64,000 bases of DNA. It comes from Chamaelirium japonicum. Its lineage: Eukaryota; Streptophyta; Magnoliopsida; Liliales; Melanthiaceae. Position 1 is the stretch's first letter, and each line of letters starts with the position of its first letter. A program made the translations under genes and the position numbers. Shown here in pieces: positions 11,801-26,600 of the stretch. The stretch lies in assembly GCA_947650365.1 (NCBI GenBank), contig OX393557.1:30311783-30375782 (forward strand), read 5' to 3'. The notes below the pieces were generated by a model, which was not told the origin of the DNA, did no database searches, and saw only the letters and a list, made by a program, of their open reading frames with translations.

Positions 11801-14800
11801 TTCACAAGAGCGGCACGAGAATATATTTGGAGAAAATTAATTAGCCTATTCACCACCCTCTAGTTTTCAGTCCTATAGATCCAAGTTCTAAATACCCAAC
11901 AACAGTCTTTCTTCTTTCACTTATTTGACTTTGAAGCAAAAGATGCGGCCCTTGTTGCATAGGCCTCCTAGCTATTCTACTTCCAAGATACTATGAAATC
12001 ATGTTACCAAATCGGGCGTTTTTTGTTGTTGAAAAAAACACGTTTAAAATGAGACTTATTGTTGTGGTGTTTACAACACAACTTTTTCCTGGTTTTTTGA
12101 AAAAGGCACGATTCTTTCAAAAAATCATGATTTTTACGTTTAAATCCTAATTTGCACATTTTAATCCTGATTAATCATGTTTTAATCCATCGTATATTGC
12201 TCAAAAAATTTATTGGAACATCTTTATATATTTAAAAAAAACTTCTACCATTTTTTTTCTCGAATTTCCTAACTTTTTTTGATTTTTCCAACTCCCCTAG
12301 CTGATTTTTTCTCGACTTCTGGCTTGGTAACTTTGCTACGAAACACTTGACTTCTCTCCTCCTACACTAACTGAGCTTACAGACTTCAATGTCTAGACCT
12401 TGGAAAAGTTCAAAGAGAAGAATAAAAGAAAGTATGACTTCAGAGTTCTAAAGAAAGAACCCAGAAGGAATTATATTTATCTCATAAGAGGACCTGATAC
12501 CTCATAACGCAGGGAAGAGGGTTTGTGACCCTGTATTGCATGGTAGAGGACCTGTGTACCTCGTAAAGCATGCGAGAAGCTTGGTGGAGGGCTTGTGGCC
12601 TCGCACAAGCCTCGCAATTCCAGTAAGAGGGCTTGTGAGCTTGGACAATTTGTTAACCCTCTTCTAGTCTACTTACCTGGTAGGCATCATCCTGTGGTTG
12701 CTTATGGTTGCCTATTTTTATTGTTTTCCATGTTTTGATGATTTTTAACTTTGTTATTGCATTATCAAATATTTTATGAAAGTAATTCTTAATAATCATT
12801 GAATAGGGAATCTACTAGTTTAGATTCCTTACTTGAATCAAGTTGTGGTGTCAAATCTTATTTATGATCATTAACTTAGAGACTGTTAGCTTGCAGTTTT
12901 TGGGCATAGCATCCTCGATTTAGACTATAAACTTGCATTAAAGTACGAAGGAATTGGAAACCTATGGTTTAGGCTTGAACCAAGTTGGTAGCAAAGCAAT
13001 CCGGTGCCTACATCACTATCTCATGATTCTCATTAGATGGAGGAGCAGAAAGGCTGATTGTCTCATGGATTATAACTTGGTCTTCACAATATTAGAAAAC
13101 TTAATTAAGGTGCTTTCACCTCAACGGTCAAACCTAAGGCTTCTAGTTTTCTTCTCCATTTGGTTTTCTCTCTTTGGACTCAACACTATCTAGGCTTCAT
13201 ATATAGTCTTAATGAAGTAGACATAATAGAACCTAGATAAATAATCTATTACAGGTAAAATATCTCTTACCAACCAAAATAAAAAACTATTTATGTCACA
13301 CACATTAATATGAACTAATTCTAAAAGGGTGGGTTGATTCTCTATTAGCATTGTTAAAGGGTTCCTACGTTGTTTGTATTATACACATATTACAAACTTT
13401 TCCTTAACATTTACGTGGCTTCGAGGAATAAAATCTAAGGACCTCATCATTTTGATAGTATTATAGTTATAAGTAGGACTGTAGGAGGTCCATCCCCTCC
13501 TACTCGAACATGGGCAAGATGGTGCATGATGTGCCTTGGATATCAATTTGAGCTATTTCTTTACCATCGGTCCGGGTCCGCATGTTCTCCTGTATCCTCT
13601 TGATCTCACAAGGAAGGTGTTGGCGTGTACGGGGGCCCGTAAACCAATTCAACCATGAATCATGGATGGTCTCCGAATTCAGCTTTATGATTTGACGTCA
13701 ATGTGGGATCTCTGTCTGCGCGGATCAATGGTAGACCAAGGCGGTCGAAGACAATGCTTAAGCTGTTTTGGGGCTTACCAAGGTGATCATGGATGTTGTT
13801 CGTGTTTCCTCGTGACCTACCAAGCCGGTTGTTGACATTGCTAGAACACCGAATGCCTACGTTTCCTCATGACCTGCCAACGCAGTTGCGTATATTGCTA
13901 GAACATCGAGTGATAGCATCTAGCTCCTATTTCGATTGACTGTTTAATGCTTCAAGTTGACCAACTAGAGCAGGATTGTTGCAGACTGTATGTGATTGGG
14001 CATGATATCACTATGGGTAGTTGAGGGATTGTTAGGTGCGATATATCTTTGTGCACGGTTTGGGGGACCTCCGTGTGAGAGATATTCTGCGGAATGGCTC
14101 TATTGATGCCTTGCGGGCGCTGTTAGGGGCCTGGCTTGCATTTTCACATTCTCCCATGGTATAACGCTTAGCTTAGTCAGGGTGGTCAGCTAAGTTAAGG
14201 ATTTAGAATTAGGATTTGTTTATATAAAACCTAGAGGGGGGTGAACAGGCTTCACAACTTTTATTCAATCATTTTCTCTTGCCACTCTCGTGAATCACAC
14301 GATCTCAAATACTATTCACACCACAAAACCAAACAAAAAACAATTACTGAATTTGAGATTATGATCAATCACAGAGCACCGGGAAGATCTATTTCAAATC
14401 CATATATTGATATACTGCTATTGAAAAGATAATCCTTTCAATCATAGAATATTGCAAGAGAGATTTTTACGAGGTTCAGGAAATTCCCTTCTCGAGGATT
14501 CACCTCTTTTTGAGGCTTCACCCTAGTGCATTTTCACTATAGCGTTGATAGCAGATGAATACAATTACCTTGACGCACTTACCCCCCGAGTTACCCCAAC
14601 TACTTGCTTTGGTTGACAGCCCTGCAAATCTGCACTCCTCGCGTCTTGATCTCTTGCACAAGCTGTGACGTCCTTGTATCCCGACCTAACATCGCAAAAC
14701 CATGATCTCCTCCGCAAAGGGTCTTCAAAGCCGTCCTGGCTTTATCAACTGCTTCAATAGTGAGTCACCACAAACCAGTCTTTGGTTTGTCTTCGAATCA

Positions 14801-17800
14801 ACAAACGATTCAGTCTCCCCAATCCCACACACCAATCCCACAAAAATTGGAGAAAAGGTTTCTAGGTTCTCATGCAAGCAAGCATTTGAGTTAAAGATGA
14901 AAACCTAGTCAAACATACGAATATTCAATCAAACAAACTGCAATAAAACATGCAACGATTAGACCTCAAACCATGAAAGAGACGATGAAATCAAAGTTCT
15001 CTTATGACATGCAAACTTAGAAAAGATCTTTGATACAGAAATTATGAAGAGAATATGAGAATCGATGCAATCATTCACACGAGAAAATAACAGCATAGAA
15101 CACTAAAAGCCTTCTCTTCTCACCTTAGAATTTCATGACCTTACGACTCCTTATATATGCATGCCAACCCTAATGCAAAATACCCCTCAAATCTGATCAG
15201 AGCTGTCCAGATTCCAATCCGGAAAACTGGTTCTGCAATGTATGATCAATTAATAAATGATCATACATTAATACTGCACGAATTCCAGAACTATGTTTTT
15301 GTATAATTGAATGCATGATAGATCCTCATAAGTGCACATTCAATCATCCAAACATACTTGTTGTTTCAACAGTTAGCACCCTGTGATCGATTGGTGATCG
15401 ATCATGAAAATCAATCATCCTGTGTAGAAAATCAGCAAAGAGGTTTTTTAAATAGGTATCAAAAAGTATTTTCGACCCGGCTCGAAACCAAATTCTCACA
15501 ACCTTTAAACCTCACTATAAGGTGCTACTCAAATAAGTAATTCATTACAAATTCAAATAAGTAATTCATTACAAATTCAAATAATAAATCCATTCAAATA
15601 TCAATCGTTGAAACGCGAAAACTCTTGAAACCACTTAGATGCGAGGTATGGTCATTCAAAATAGGCTATCTAAGTTCCTAGGACATCTTACATGTCCTAA
15701 TGAAAGATAGAACCATCTCTGGATCTTTGGAACTTGAACATTTAACAGGAACTCGATTCAATCTTCTTTTGCACTTGTGCCTTTGACGGATATGATCTTC
15801 ATTATCTTCACACTATACTTTGACAACATTCATGCTATTACAACTAATCAAAGGTTCTGCCAATACAAAAATATTACATGCTAATGCGTTGCCATAGAGG
15901 TCAGGAAGACATCTTGTGTAGATGGTTGCAGGGTATAAGAGGATTCTCCAATCTCTTGGATCAAGGGAGGTAGTTCTGTCACTTGACGAGAAGTACCTCC
16001 CCTGGAGTTGTCTTGTCGCCACTATTGTACAGAAGTATTTCTTTCGAGAAATACAAACAGAAGGAATCACTCAGAAGTGGAGATGAGACTGCTTCGAAAG
16101 CATCTCACAAATGATGCTAGAGTGTGGGGGAATTTTCCAATTCCCTCACCTTTCCCAAATCAATATCACTAAAAAAAAATTGTTCAAAGGTAATCTGACC
16201 ATGCAAAGAGAGTACATTATTTTTCATGGAAAAACCCATCGATTGCAAAGGAAGAAAACCACGGGCCAAGAGAATGGATTCTCTAGATTATCACAGGTTA
16301 CACGGGTTGGTTAGCTTCTGAGCCTGAACAAAAAGAGAGTAAAGGAATACTTGTAGTTTCCACTGTCGGTCTAAGATCTACACCTAGTGAGAAAGACTCA
16401 ATACTTTTTTCCTAAGCCAATTGGCATCTCTTATAGGGACTATTTGCCTCTGCCTCTGCCTTCGGCCATGTTTGTAACGGTCCCTTCATAAGGGCCGGCT
16501 GTTACCCGTGTGCTACGCTCATGCTTTCCTATAGATGGGTTATGTTTGTCGTTGCTGATCGTGGGTTGCACATCCTCCTGGGGCGCCACACAGCCTAAGC
16601 ACTAACTCTTGCCTTCGGGACATTTTTTTGCCCCGATCTGTTGGTAACAACACTGAGGGCCTTATGCCTCTACTCGATTTCTCCCATGAACGGGGTCATG
16701 TTATGTAATAACCGGAAACAATATCAGAGATAACATATAATATATAAAAACAAGGTAGGAGATAATAACTGAAGAGACAAACATAACTTAGAAAAAAAAA
16801 ACGTATACAAGAAAACTTTGAGGACTCCAAACAATACTTAAATTTTACATAATTGTATTACACCATGGTTACAACTTTAGGCACTATTAGAATACATGCT
16901 TTAGTTTAGTCATCATCAGTGTTAGATATCCTCGTACCCTAAAACCCGGGTCGTAAGGGGAGGTCCACATGGGGTATATTAAGCGGGTGATGGGTGCCTC
17001 CCCCACCGATGTGGGACTATTCGTCAACACTCCCTCTCACGCGGAGCACGCGTGGAAAAGATCCTCCCACGCGGAGCACGTATGGCAAGGCACGATCGGT
17101 GGGGAGCACCCGGAGAGGGAGCAGGAGCAGGAGACGACCAGCTCTGATACCATGTTAGATATCCTCGTACCTTAAAACCTGGGTCGTAAGGGGAGGTCCA
17201 CATGGGGTATATTAAGCTGGTGATGGGTGCCTCCCTCACCGATGTGGGACTATTCGTCAACAATCAGAATACATGTTTACTTTAGTATTCATCAGAATAT
17301 ATGCTATACTGTAGTCTTCATTAGAGGATTCTAGCCATCGGACTATAGGAGAGTCGTGCATATTGTTTTCACATGGAACATGTGCTTCTAGAAAAGCTGT
17401 AAGATGTGCAATGAGTCTGCACTCTGCAGCTAGGAAGCCCTAGTACTCCAAATTGGGTCCCGTGGCCGTATGCAACATATATCAGACATGTATACGACCA
17501 AGATATGGCCTGAGTATGTGCCGGATACATCTGAGCCGTGTCATTTTGTTTTTGGGTTTATTAGAGACCGGATACGTGTCGAACACGGTTTAAAACCCTA
17601 TAAGGGGTTTCTCTTTGCAAAAACCTTCGCTCTCTTGCGATCGCTCTGAGGTTTCGCACACTGGTAACCTCTGCACTCCCTCTGTGTGTGCGACCGACTC
17701 TCTCTCTCTCTCTCTTATCATTTTTTTGGGGGGTATTTTAAGGTTTAATCTTCGACAATTGCCTCCATCGACGAGAAGGAACCACATATTCCCTTTGTCT

Positions 17801-20591
17801 TACACTTCCAACCGCGCTCGATGCCCGCAACCGTAAAGTGTTGTTAGGAAATCCTCTTCGACACCCACCACTACCGACGAGGAGTTGCCCTCATCCCCTT
17901 CTCTTCACACGCCACACGACACACGACATAATCAGGTACGTGCAATTGGATTGTTGAATTAGGGCTTGTCATTCTCATGGCAGTGCAATTGAATGATGTA
18001 ATCATGATCACTCTGACTTTTGTTTTGGACATTTGGTGACATCGATCGCTATTTGGTTTTTGATGAATACTTAATATTGTGACATTTTGTTTACATGCTT
18101 ACATACTTGCATGTTATACTCTATCCTATATGTTTTGAACTAAAAAATAGAAATTAATCATTATTTTATTGCTGTTAATGTATAGATGATTCGGGTTCTA
18201 TGTATAGTCGGGTCGGGTTCTATGTTTGTATATATATATTGGGCTTAGTCCCTCAATGAAGAATATTACATTGTCACCAAACCATAGCCGTCATTCCTAA
18301 CATGGTATCTGAGCTCTAGGGTTTCTCCTGCGGCGACGACATCTCCTCCAATACCGGCATCTCCTCCGGTTACCGCACCTCCTCCGGGCTCCCCTCTCTA
18401 CCTGACCCGCACCCGGCCTCCCTCCTCTCCATTCGAACCCCACTAGGCCCCCTTCCCTCTTCGGCCTCCCCCTTCACCATTCGGCCCTCCTCTCCACCCG
18501 ATCCCCCACCCGGCCCCCTCCCCTCTCGACCTGACCCCCTACCCGGCCCCTTCCTCTCCACCCGACCCCCCACACAGCCCCCCCCCCTCTCCGGCCTCCC
18601 CCCCCCTCCCCAACCGGCCCTCCTTTTCACTGAGCCCCCACTCGGCCTCAACACCCCTCCTCCTCACCCGACCGCCCACCTGCCCCCCCTTCTCCTTCCG
18701 ACCCCCACCCGGCCCCTCCTCCACCCGACCCCCCTACCCGGCCCCCTACTCTCCTCCACCCGATCCTACCCCAATCATCCCCTTCGGCTTCTTCTCTCCG
18801 ATTGTCCGATCCCCACCATCTCCCAACCTCGATCCGATTGATTCTCTGTCTCCATGGCGTCTACCACTGTGCCCTCCGTCGTCGCGATCTCATCGCCGCT
18901 GAATGCAGTTCCTTTTTAGTTGACCTCGGCCAGCGACTGACCTGACTGGTTGCTCACCGTCGAGACCGCGCTCTCCAGTCGTGATCTCTGGGGTCACATC
19001 ACCGGTGAGGACCCACCTCCGACTGACTTCTCTGGCTCCTCCTTGGTCACCAGTAGCATCGTTGCCAGTAGTGCGTCGCCTGTTGCTGCTGCTGCTGCCC
19101 TTACATAGCGTCGTCACGACCAAGTCATATAGGCTTATCTCCTGAACTTTGTTGCTCGTCCACTCCTTGCATCCATTGGTCGCCTTCCTATGGAGTGTGC
19201 AATGTGGGAGTATCTCCGGGTTCTGTTTCTTCCACGCGGTGGTGCACGTCGACATCAGTTTATCTGTGACTCTCAGTCCGCTCATCAGGGGGAGCATACG
19301 ATTCAGGACTTCTTTAGCCTGATAAGTGCCTATTGGCATGAGCTGGGCTCTTTGATCCCCAAGCGGTGTGCTTGCTCGCGCTCAAGGGATTTCCAATGCT
19401 ACCTTGACGAGGGCTACCTCTACCAGTTCCTGGCCTCGCTTAGGCCGGAGTTCACTCCTTCACCGTGAGCCTCTCCCTCGGCTAGAGGATGCCTTACTAG
19501 CCTTGGTTGATGAGGAGACTCGCCTCCAGACACAGGGTCCTCGTCCTCTTCCATCCGCCCCTGTACTAGACAGCGCCTTGACCATTAACTTTTATGAAGG
19601 GCCTATCTTCTGTCATTACTGCAAGGAGCCCGGTCATATGAAGCGTGAATATCCCACACTCCTCCTCGAACCCCCGTTGGGGACCGAACAAGCAGAAATT
19701 ATGCTGGGCTATTGGTTCTTGTGACGACCGTCGTGGTAGTCGAGGTGGACGGAGCCGTGGCCGTGGTATGTCCTACTGTCAGTTCGGTGGTGCTGCAGCT
19801 GCTGTTACAGCGACTCCGGTTTCTCTCGTTGCTACCACTGCACCATCTCCGTCTGAGCCAGATCGTTTTCAGCAACTCAAGGAGCTACTTCTTCGCCATC
19901 TCTCCTCCACTGGATCCTCGCCTGCTCACGACTTGTCTACCACCTCTGGTAATGTTGCCCCATGAATTTTCGATTCGGTGCCTCCTATCACCTCACCTGT
20001 GATTCTACTATGCTCATCGACTGTTCTCCTGCTCCTACCCACCTGGAGGTCCGCACTGCGGATGAGACTCTCATTTCTATTTCGCAGTGTGGATCCATTA
20101 CTCCTATCTCAAATCCTACTGGTCGCCTAGCATTACCCCTTGTCCATCATGCACCTCTTCTTCACATTAATATGATTTCTATCAGCTTTCTTTGTGACTT
20201 AGGACTGACTGTCACCTTTACCTCTTCTACTTGTGTTGTGTAGGATTCGCAGATAGATCAGAGGATTGGACTAGGCCGTAGAGCAGGACTGTACCAGTTG
20301 AACCATCTCCATGTTTCCTCTATTCCTATTGCGTCTGTCATGTCTGTTACCTCTGCTACCGACTTGTGGCACAAAAGGTTAGGTCATTTATCTAGTGATC
20401 ATGGTTTAAAAAAGTGCGCCTCGAGGCGTACGCCTCGAGGTGAGGCGCACAAAAAATGCCTCAAGGCTTAAGCCTCAATTTAGTGAGGCGTATGCCTTGC
20501 AGGTGGGGCGCGAGACTGTCCAAAGGAGTAAGCCTCACGAAATACACTTGTTGTTAGAAACTTGGGCTTTTAGGCTGAGCGGCTGATGCTA

Positions 20592-20690
<99 letters not shown>

Positions 20691-23600
20691 GTGTCTTTTT
20701 AGGCCTTAAGCCACTCTAAGCCTAATAGTTACCGTTGTTGGACCAAAAAAAAACCGGCAAATTAGGTATAGGTCCTTAACTATTTTTCAATATTAGCCGC
20801 AGGACACCATAATTTGCTATATTAGCTAAGGTCCCTACAAGTATATATTCGTCTCCAGGAAGAGTATATATTCATGTTCAGAAACATTATATATTCGTCT
20901 TTAGAAAGAGTATATATTCGTCGGGAGGGACTTGAGCTATATTTTGAAATTAATGTGTCCTGCAACTAAAAGTCATCTCTCAAAAAGGACTTATGTCAAA
21001 CTCCCCCCCCCCCCCCCCCCCCAAAAAAAAAGACACGTGATTGTATAGCAACAGAGGCGGGGACACAACTGCATAGCCAAAGGAGAGGAAGAAGACGGAA
21101 GCAAGAGAAGTAAAAAAAATACTGGCTTGAGAAGAACACAGGAAGAGAAAGTGAAAGAGGAAGAGGGAGAGGAAGAATCAGAGAAGGGGAAGAAGATCTA
21201 GAGAACATATATCAATGCTTGTTACATATGTTTTAAAGTAATTTTGTAGAAAAAATTGAGGCTTACACCTCCGTACGCCTTGAGTAGGGGTGGCAATGGG
21301 TCATGTCGTGTCTAGTTTCGGGTCGTGTCCAAAACCCCTAGAGCCAGACCCGACCTGTTTAACCAATCATGTCTAGATCCTAAACCCGTACCCGAGTAAC
21401 CCGACCCGTTTATAAACGGGTAGACCCGATAAGACCCGTTTACTACACGGGTTTATTCAGTTGACCCAATCCGACTCGACCTGACCTAACCCGATAGACC
21501 TGCTGATACTATATATTACAGTATTGGATTGCAGGTAGACTCGACCTGACCCGACCCAACATGACCCGTTGAATTTTAAACGGGTCTTCCCGGGTCTACC
21601 GTGTCCAGACCCTAAACCCGGACCCGACTCGTTTATTAAACGGGTCTATCGTGTCGACTCATTTACGACCCGAACCCGTTTAGCCCTGACCCAAACCCGC
21701 TAACTTCATGTCGGGTCGTGTCGGGTCTGCCGTGTCGGGTCTGAAATTGCTAGCCCTAGCCTTGAGGCTTACGCCTCGCCTCATGAACCAAAAATGCCTC
21801 ATGTATGCCTCGTGCTTTTTAAAACCTTGCTAATGATCGACTTAAAAGCATTTTCCGTTCGGGCGCTTTGAGTTGTGTGTTATCCCCCCTCTCTGTCTGT
21901 ACGGGTTGTAGATTGGCAAAACATCTAGCTTTTCCATTTTCTGCTAGTGCTTCTCGATCTTTCGCCCTTTTTGATTTAGTGCATTCTGACATTTGGGATC
22001 CTGCGCATGTTGCATTTATTTTTATGGCTTTATGTATTATGCCGGTTTTATCGATGACTACTCTCGGTGCACTTGGGTTTTTTCTTATGCGTCACCGGTT
22101 TGAGCTCCCCCATAATTATCGGATATTCACTACTATGGTTGATACTCAATTTGGTCAGCGCATTAAGACCTTTCGGTCTGATTGTGCTAAGGAGTATCTC
22201 TTCTCCGAGATGCGTGAAATTCTTCAATCTCACGACACTCTTCACCAGCAGTCTTGTCCCCACACCCATAAGCAAAACGGAGTTGCCAAACGCAAACATC
22301 ATCATGTCCTCGAGACAGCACGAGCTTTGCTTCTCTCTGTCTCTGTCCCTTACTCCTACGGGCTAAAGCTGTTATGACAGCCGTTCATCTCATCAATATC
22401 ACTCCGTCCTCTGCTCTTTCTAGTACCACTTCGTACGAGCGTCTCTACTCCAGTCCATTTGACTATTCTCCTCTTTGCATGTTTGGGTGTATGTTTTTCG
22501 TACTTCTACCTCCCCATGAATATAACAAACTTTCTGTCAGGTCTGTCAAATGTGTTCACTTGGGTCTCAGTCAGGAGCAGAAAGGGTATCAGTGCTCTGA
22601 TCCCTTAGCTCGCCGGATTCATGTCTCTTACCATATTTCATTTGTTGAGGATGTCCCGTTCTTCTTCACTGAATCACAAGGTCTTTTCCTACCTCTTTTA
22701 TCTCAGTCTCCGCCCCCACCACTCCTTTCAATTCTGTTGTTTTCACCGTCTCCCCCGTCTCACCCACCTTCCCCTCATTCTCAGTCTCCACCACCTTCTT
22801 CACCTTTACTGCCACCTCCCCCGCCATCTCCACCCTCGCCACCTCCACCTTTACACTCGTCACTCCACAGTCCCTCCCATCGAGACTGTCTCCACTGGTA
22901 CTCCTCTGCCTGCAGCTACTTCCTCTCTGGTCGAAGATCCTGGTCCTGTTTGGCGCTACCCTATGCTTGAGCATCACCCTCCTGACAGATATAACTACTC
23001 TCCTGACAGGTTTGGCTACTCTACTTTTATCCCTGCCTCTCCTGACACCTCTGGACATTCCGTTGTTGCTTCCTATTCTTCGTCCTACCAAGCCTTTCTC
23101 ACTGCTCTCCATACACATCGGAAGCCCTAGTCGTACCGTGAGGTAGTTTTGCACCCAGAGTGGCGACATGCCATGAGTCATGACAGCAGAGCTTGAGGCA
23201 TTTCAGTGGACTCAGACATGAGACTTGGTTCCTTGTCCCTTTGGAGTGATGCTTGTCAACTGCAAATAGATCTTCAAGGTCAAGACTCGACCTGATAGTT
23301 CCATTGAGCGACATAAGACATGCCTTATTGCTCGTGGCTTCTCCCAGGAGTATAGGATTGACTACGAGGAGCCGTTTGCTCCGGTTCCTCAAATGACCAT
23401 CGTTCGCATCTTTTTAGTTATGGCAGCTGCTCGAGGGTGGCCTCTCCATCAGATGAACATCACTAATGCCTTTCTCCACGGTGACCTCTCAGAGGAGGTG
23501 TATATGGCTCCTTCGCCGGCATCTCTGCTCATTCCGGTCACCTAAGAAGCACTGACACTGGTACGGGGACACGGTTATGACACGACACGGGTTCGTCGAC

Positions 23601-26600
23601 ACGGCAAATCCTAAAAAAAGGACACGGGTACGGCAAGGACACAGCAAAATAAATTAATATTTTATGTGTGTTTGCAATTCATATATATTTCAATAACCGA
23701 AAAAACGTTATAGAAAACAACTAAAATGAAAAATTAATGCATACTGAATCGCTATCGTTAGTTACATCTAGCCCGATCGGTGAATCGCAAATAGCTCTAA
23801 ATGATATGGAAAATAACGCTTGTGTTTCAGTTTTGACTTCACCTATCTGAAACCTCAGAGGATAAGATAAGTTAAAGTCAAACCTGAATCGTAACCATCC
23901 ATCATAACCATCATGACAAGTGAATCACACTCAGGCCCAAATGGCATGTAAAAGAACGACGGCGATTCAGTTTTGGCTTCAACTTATCTGATTCTCTGAG
24001 GTTATAATCTCAGAGGATCAGATAGGTTGAAGCCAAAACTGAATCACCACCGCTTGTAACCCGACCCTATATCGAACAGTCTGTCAACCCGCAGTGTCTC
24101 GAGTGTCCGAGGAGTGTCCGGCGAGTGTCCGACCGTGTATGGCTCCCGGAAGCACGTAGGACACGGCACATGCGTGTCCGGTGCGTGTCCGGCGAGTGTC
24201 CGACGAGTGTCGGTGTCCGACACGTGTCCGACACGGGTACAGGAGGCCTGGGGAAGTGTCCATGCTTCCTAGCCGGTCATATCTGTTGTCTGCGTCGGGC
24301 CATCTATAGGCTTAAGCAAGCATCTCGTGCCTGGTTTGAGCGATTCCGTACTGCAGTTCTGGCAGCTGGGTTTGTAGAACAACACTCTGACTATGCCTTG
24401 TTCACCCACTCCTCCAATTAGGGTATTGTCGTTTTGCTTCTGTATGTGGATGATATGATCATAACCGGGGACGACTGTGTTACCATAGCATCTCTTCAGC
24501 GTTACCTCTAGAGTCAGTTCGAGATGAAGGATATGGGCCCTCTTTGCTACTTTCTTGGCCTTGAGATTGCCCGGTCCTCTTGTGAATTGTTGATCTCCCA
24601 GCAGAAGTACACCTCTAATATCTTTGCCGATGCAGCTCTCACTGACTCTCGCATTGCTGACACATCCATGGAGCTCAACTTGAAGCTCTTTTCTACAGAT
24701 GATGAGCCTTTCTAGGATGTCTCCCGATACCAACAGTTAGTTGGGATGCTAGTTTTTCTCACCATGACTAGGCCGAACATTGATCATGTTGTTTGCATTG
24801 TCAGCCAGTTCGTTCAGCCTCCTCATTCTGTTCACTATGCAACGATCCTTCGAATTATCCGTTATCTTCGAGGCACCATCACTTGTTTGCTGCTTTTCCC
24901 CTCCACCTCTTCGCTAGTGCTGCATGCTTACTCCGATGCAGATTGGACATGAGATGTTGCTACTTGTCATTCCACTACTAGATACTGTGTGTTTCTTGGT
25001 GACTCCCTCATTTCTTGGCGTAGTAAGAAATATGATTCTATTGCTCGCTCCAACACCGAAGCCGAATACAGGACTATGGCTTCCACCACCGCAGAGATTG
25101 TTTGGCTACACCGCCTCCTCCTCGACTTGGGCATTGTGATCTCCGAGCCTACTCCTCTCTTTTGTGACAACCGGAGTGCTATTCAGATTACTAGTAACCC
25201 AATCTTCATGAGCGCACCAAACATATTGAGGTTAACTGTCACTATGTTCGTCAGGAGTTTCTTAATCACACCATCCCCTTACCGTTTATTCACTCGATGG
25301 AGCAGACTTGCTGACTCCTTCACGAAGCCCTCGACTACTGCGCTCTTCAGGCATTTTATCAGCTAACTCTTGGTTCATGATCCACTGTGAGTTTGAGAGG
25401 AAGTGTTAATGTATAGATGGGTCGGGTTCTATGTACAGTTGGGTCGGGTTCTATGTTGTATATATATATTGGGCTTAGTCCGTCAATGAAGAACATTCCA
25501 TTCTCTCCAAACCATAACCGTCATCTCCTAACAATTGCATATATTATTATTACTACACATACAAAATAGCCGTATCCTTGCCGTATCTACGTCCTAGTTT
25601 TCCAAGATTTGCTATGTCCTACATATATGTCTGTGTCTGTATTCATATATGTGTCCATGCTTCCTATGTCCGCAGATAATGTACAGTGCGGGTCTGCTGC
25701 AAATGAATACTCCATGATGTCTTGGTATGTCAAGATAGTTACAATTATTAAGAAAACATATCATCTATAGAAATATGTCTAATCTTTGATATATTCATTG
25801 TGCCTAGTAGCAAGATTGTATGGATGCCATGTTTGGATACCCGTCATTAGAGAGTGACCTACATAATTTTTCTCTTGTTGGAGATTTATAACAGCCCCAT
25901 GGATGAAGTAAGTCGGTCAATGAAATGCAATGGCGGCAAATTTGTATAAATGCATATGTAGTAATTTTTACCATACAAGAAGAGGATGAACCATTCCAGT
26001 CATTTCCGTAGATTTTTTGTTATTGTGGCAAGACTAGATTGAAATGAGTGAGACATGCCAAGAGTCATGAAATATTTAAAAGAAGAATAGTATAGATTTC
26101 GGTAAATATCAAAGGAAGGAGATTGTTTCTTTGGGGAATCGATAGATGTTAGTAACCCAAATATATGAATTCAGGTACGGAAAGTCTGGATGTAAAACGT
26201 ATTGTCCAAAGATTATACAATTTCAAAAGATAGCGTTGTTGCGCTATGCGTTCGTAGGCGGGACCTCACAATATATATCATATTACAAATCGGTCCTCTA
26301 CCGGATATATGCGGAACACAACAACAATCTCAAGCAAAAGAAGTAACAAAGCATAAAACAGGAAAATCCCAAAACACAAACACAAAAGCACACAGAGAAG
26401 ATGCAGATTTTACATGGAAGCTCTTGTTGGAGAAAACCGCAAGCGAAGACGATCAGACAATCAACTATAATAGAGAAATCAAGAAGTTGCAAGCAACACT
26501 CAACTTCAACGAGAACCCCTAATCGCCCTAGGGTTTCTCTACCTCTTAGGAAACTCGCAAAGTCCCTCTCAAAATCAGTTGTCAACCACACCGAGTTTTG

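Larger units (their letters stand above)
20401..21830. mobile_element. hAT-type non-autonomous element inside copia integrase
   Basis: A 1430-bp insertion splitting the integrase codons LGHLSSD|DRLKS. The 8-bp target duplication is TAGTGATC (20393-20400) and TAATGATC (21831-21838), one mismatch. Ends are imperfect inverted repeats around GGTTTAAAAAAGTGCGCC and its inverse GTGCTTTTTAAAACC. The ends are rich in CCTCGAGGC-like palindromes. It has no transposase. It holds (TA)n, a C run and another element at 21285-21758. Confidence 0.85.
19966..25366 (+). pseudogene. Copia pol, degenerate and interrupted twice
   Basis: Protease-like region ([10 protein letters not shown]...) near 19990, integrase from about 20360 ([12 protein letters not shown]) interrupted at 20401 and resuming at 21837 (DRLKS...[28 protein letters not shown]). 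Reverse transcriptase starts about 23240 ([16 protein letters not shown]), is interrupted at 23542, resumes at 24273 ([44 protein letters not shown]). RNase H follows ([25 protein letters not shown]). Catalytic motifs are recognisable but stops, frameshifts and insertions make it non-functional. Confidence 0.88.
18173..25533 (+). mobile_element. Full-length, dead Ty1-copia retrotransposon, TSD ATTGC
   Basis: LTRs of 130 bp (18173-18302 and 25404-25533; TGTTAATGTATAGATG...CCTAACA) are flanked by perfect ATTGC at 18168-18172 and 25534-25538. The primer site TGGTATCTGAGCTCT starts at 18303 and a purine tract GAGAGGAAG precedes the 3' LTR. It lies antisense to the formin. Inside are gag and pol remnants with many stops and two hAT-type MITEs (20401-21830 and 23542-24272). 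Without them it is about 5.2 kb. A truncated relative is at 57010-59628. Confidence 0.93.

Noticed and set aside
18370-18724. Gly/Arg/Glu-rich minus-strand ORFs
   Set aside because: Reverse complement of the C-rich copia leader; low complexity only.
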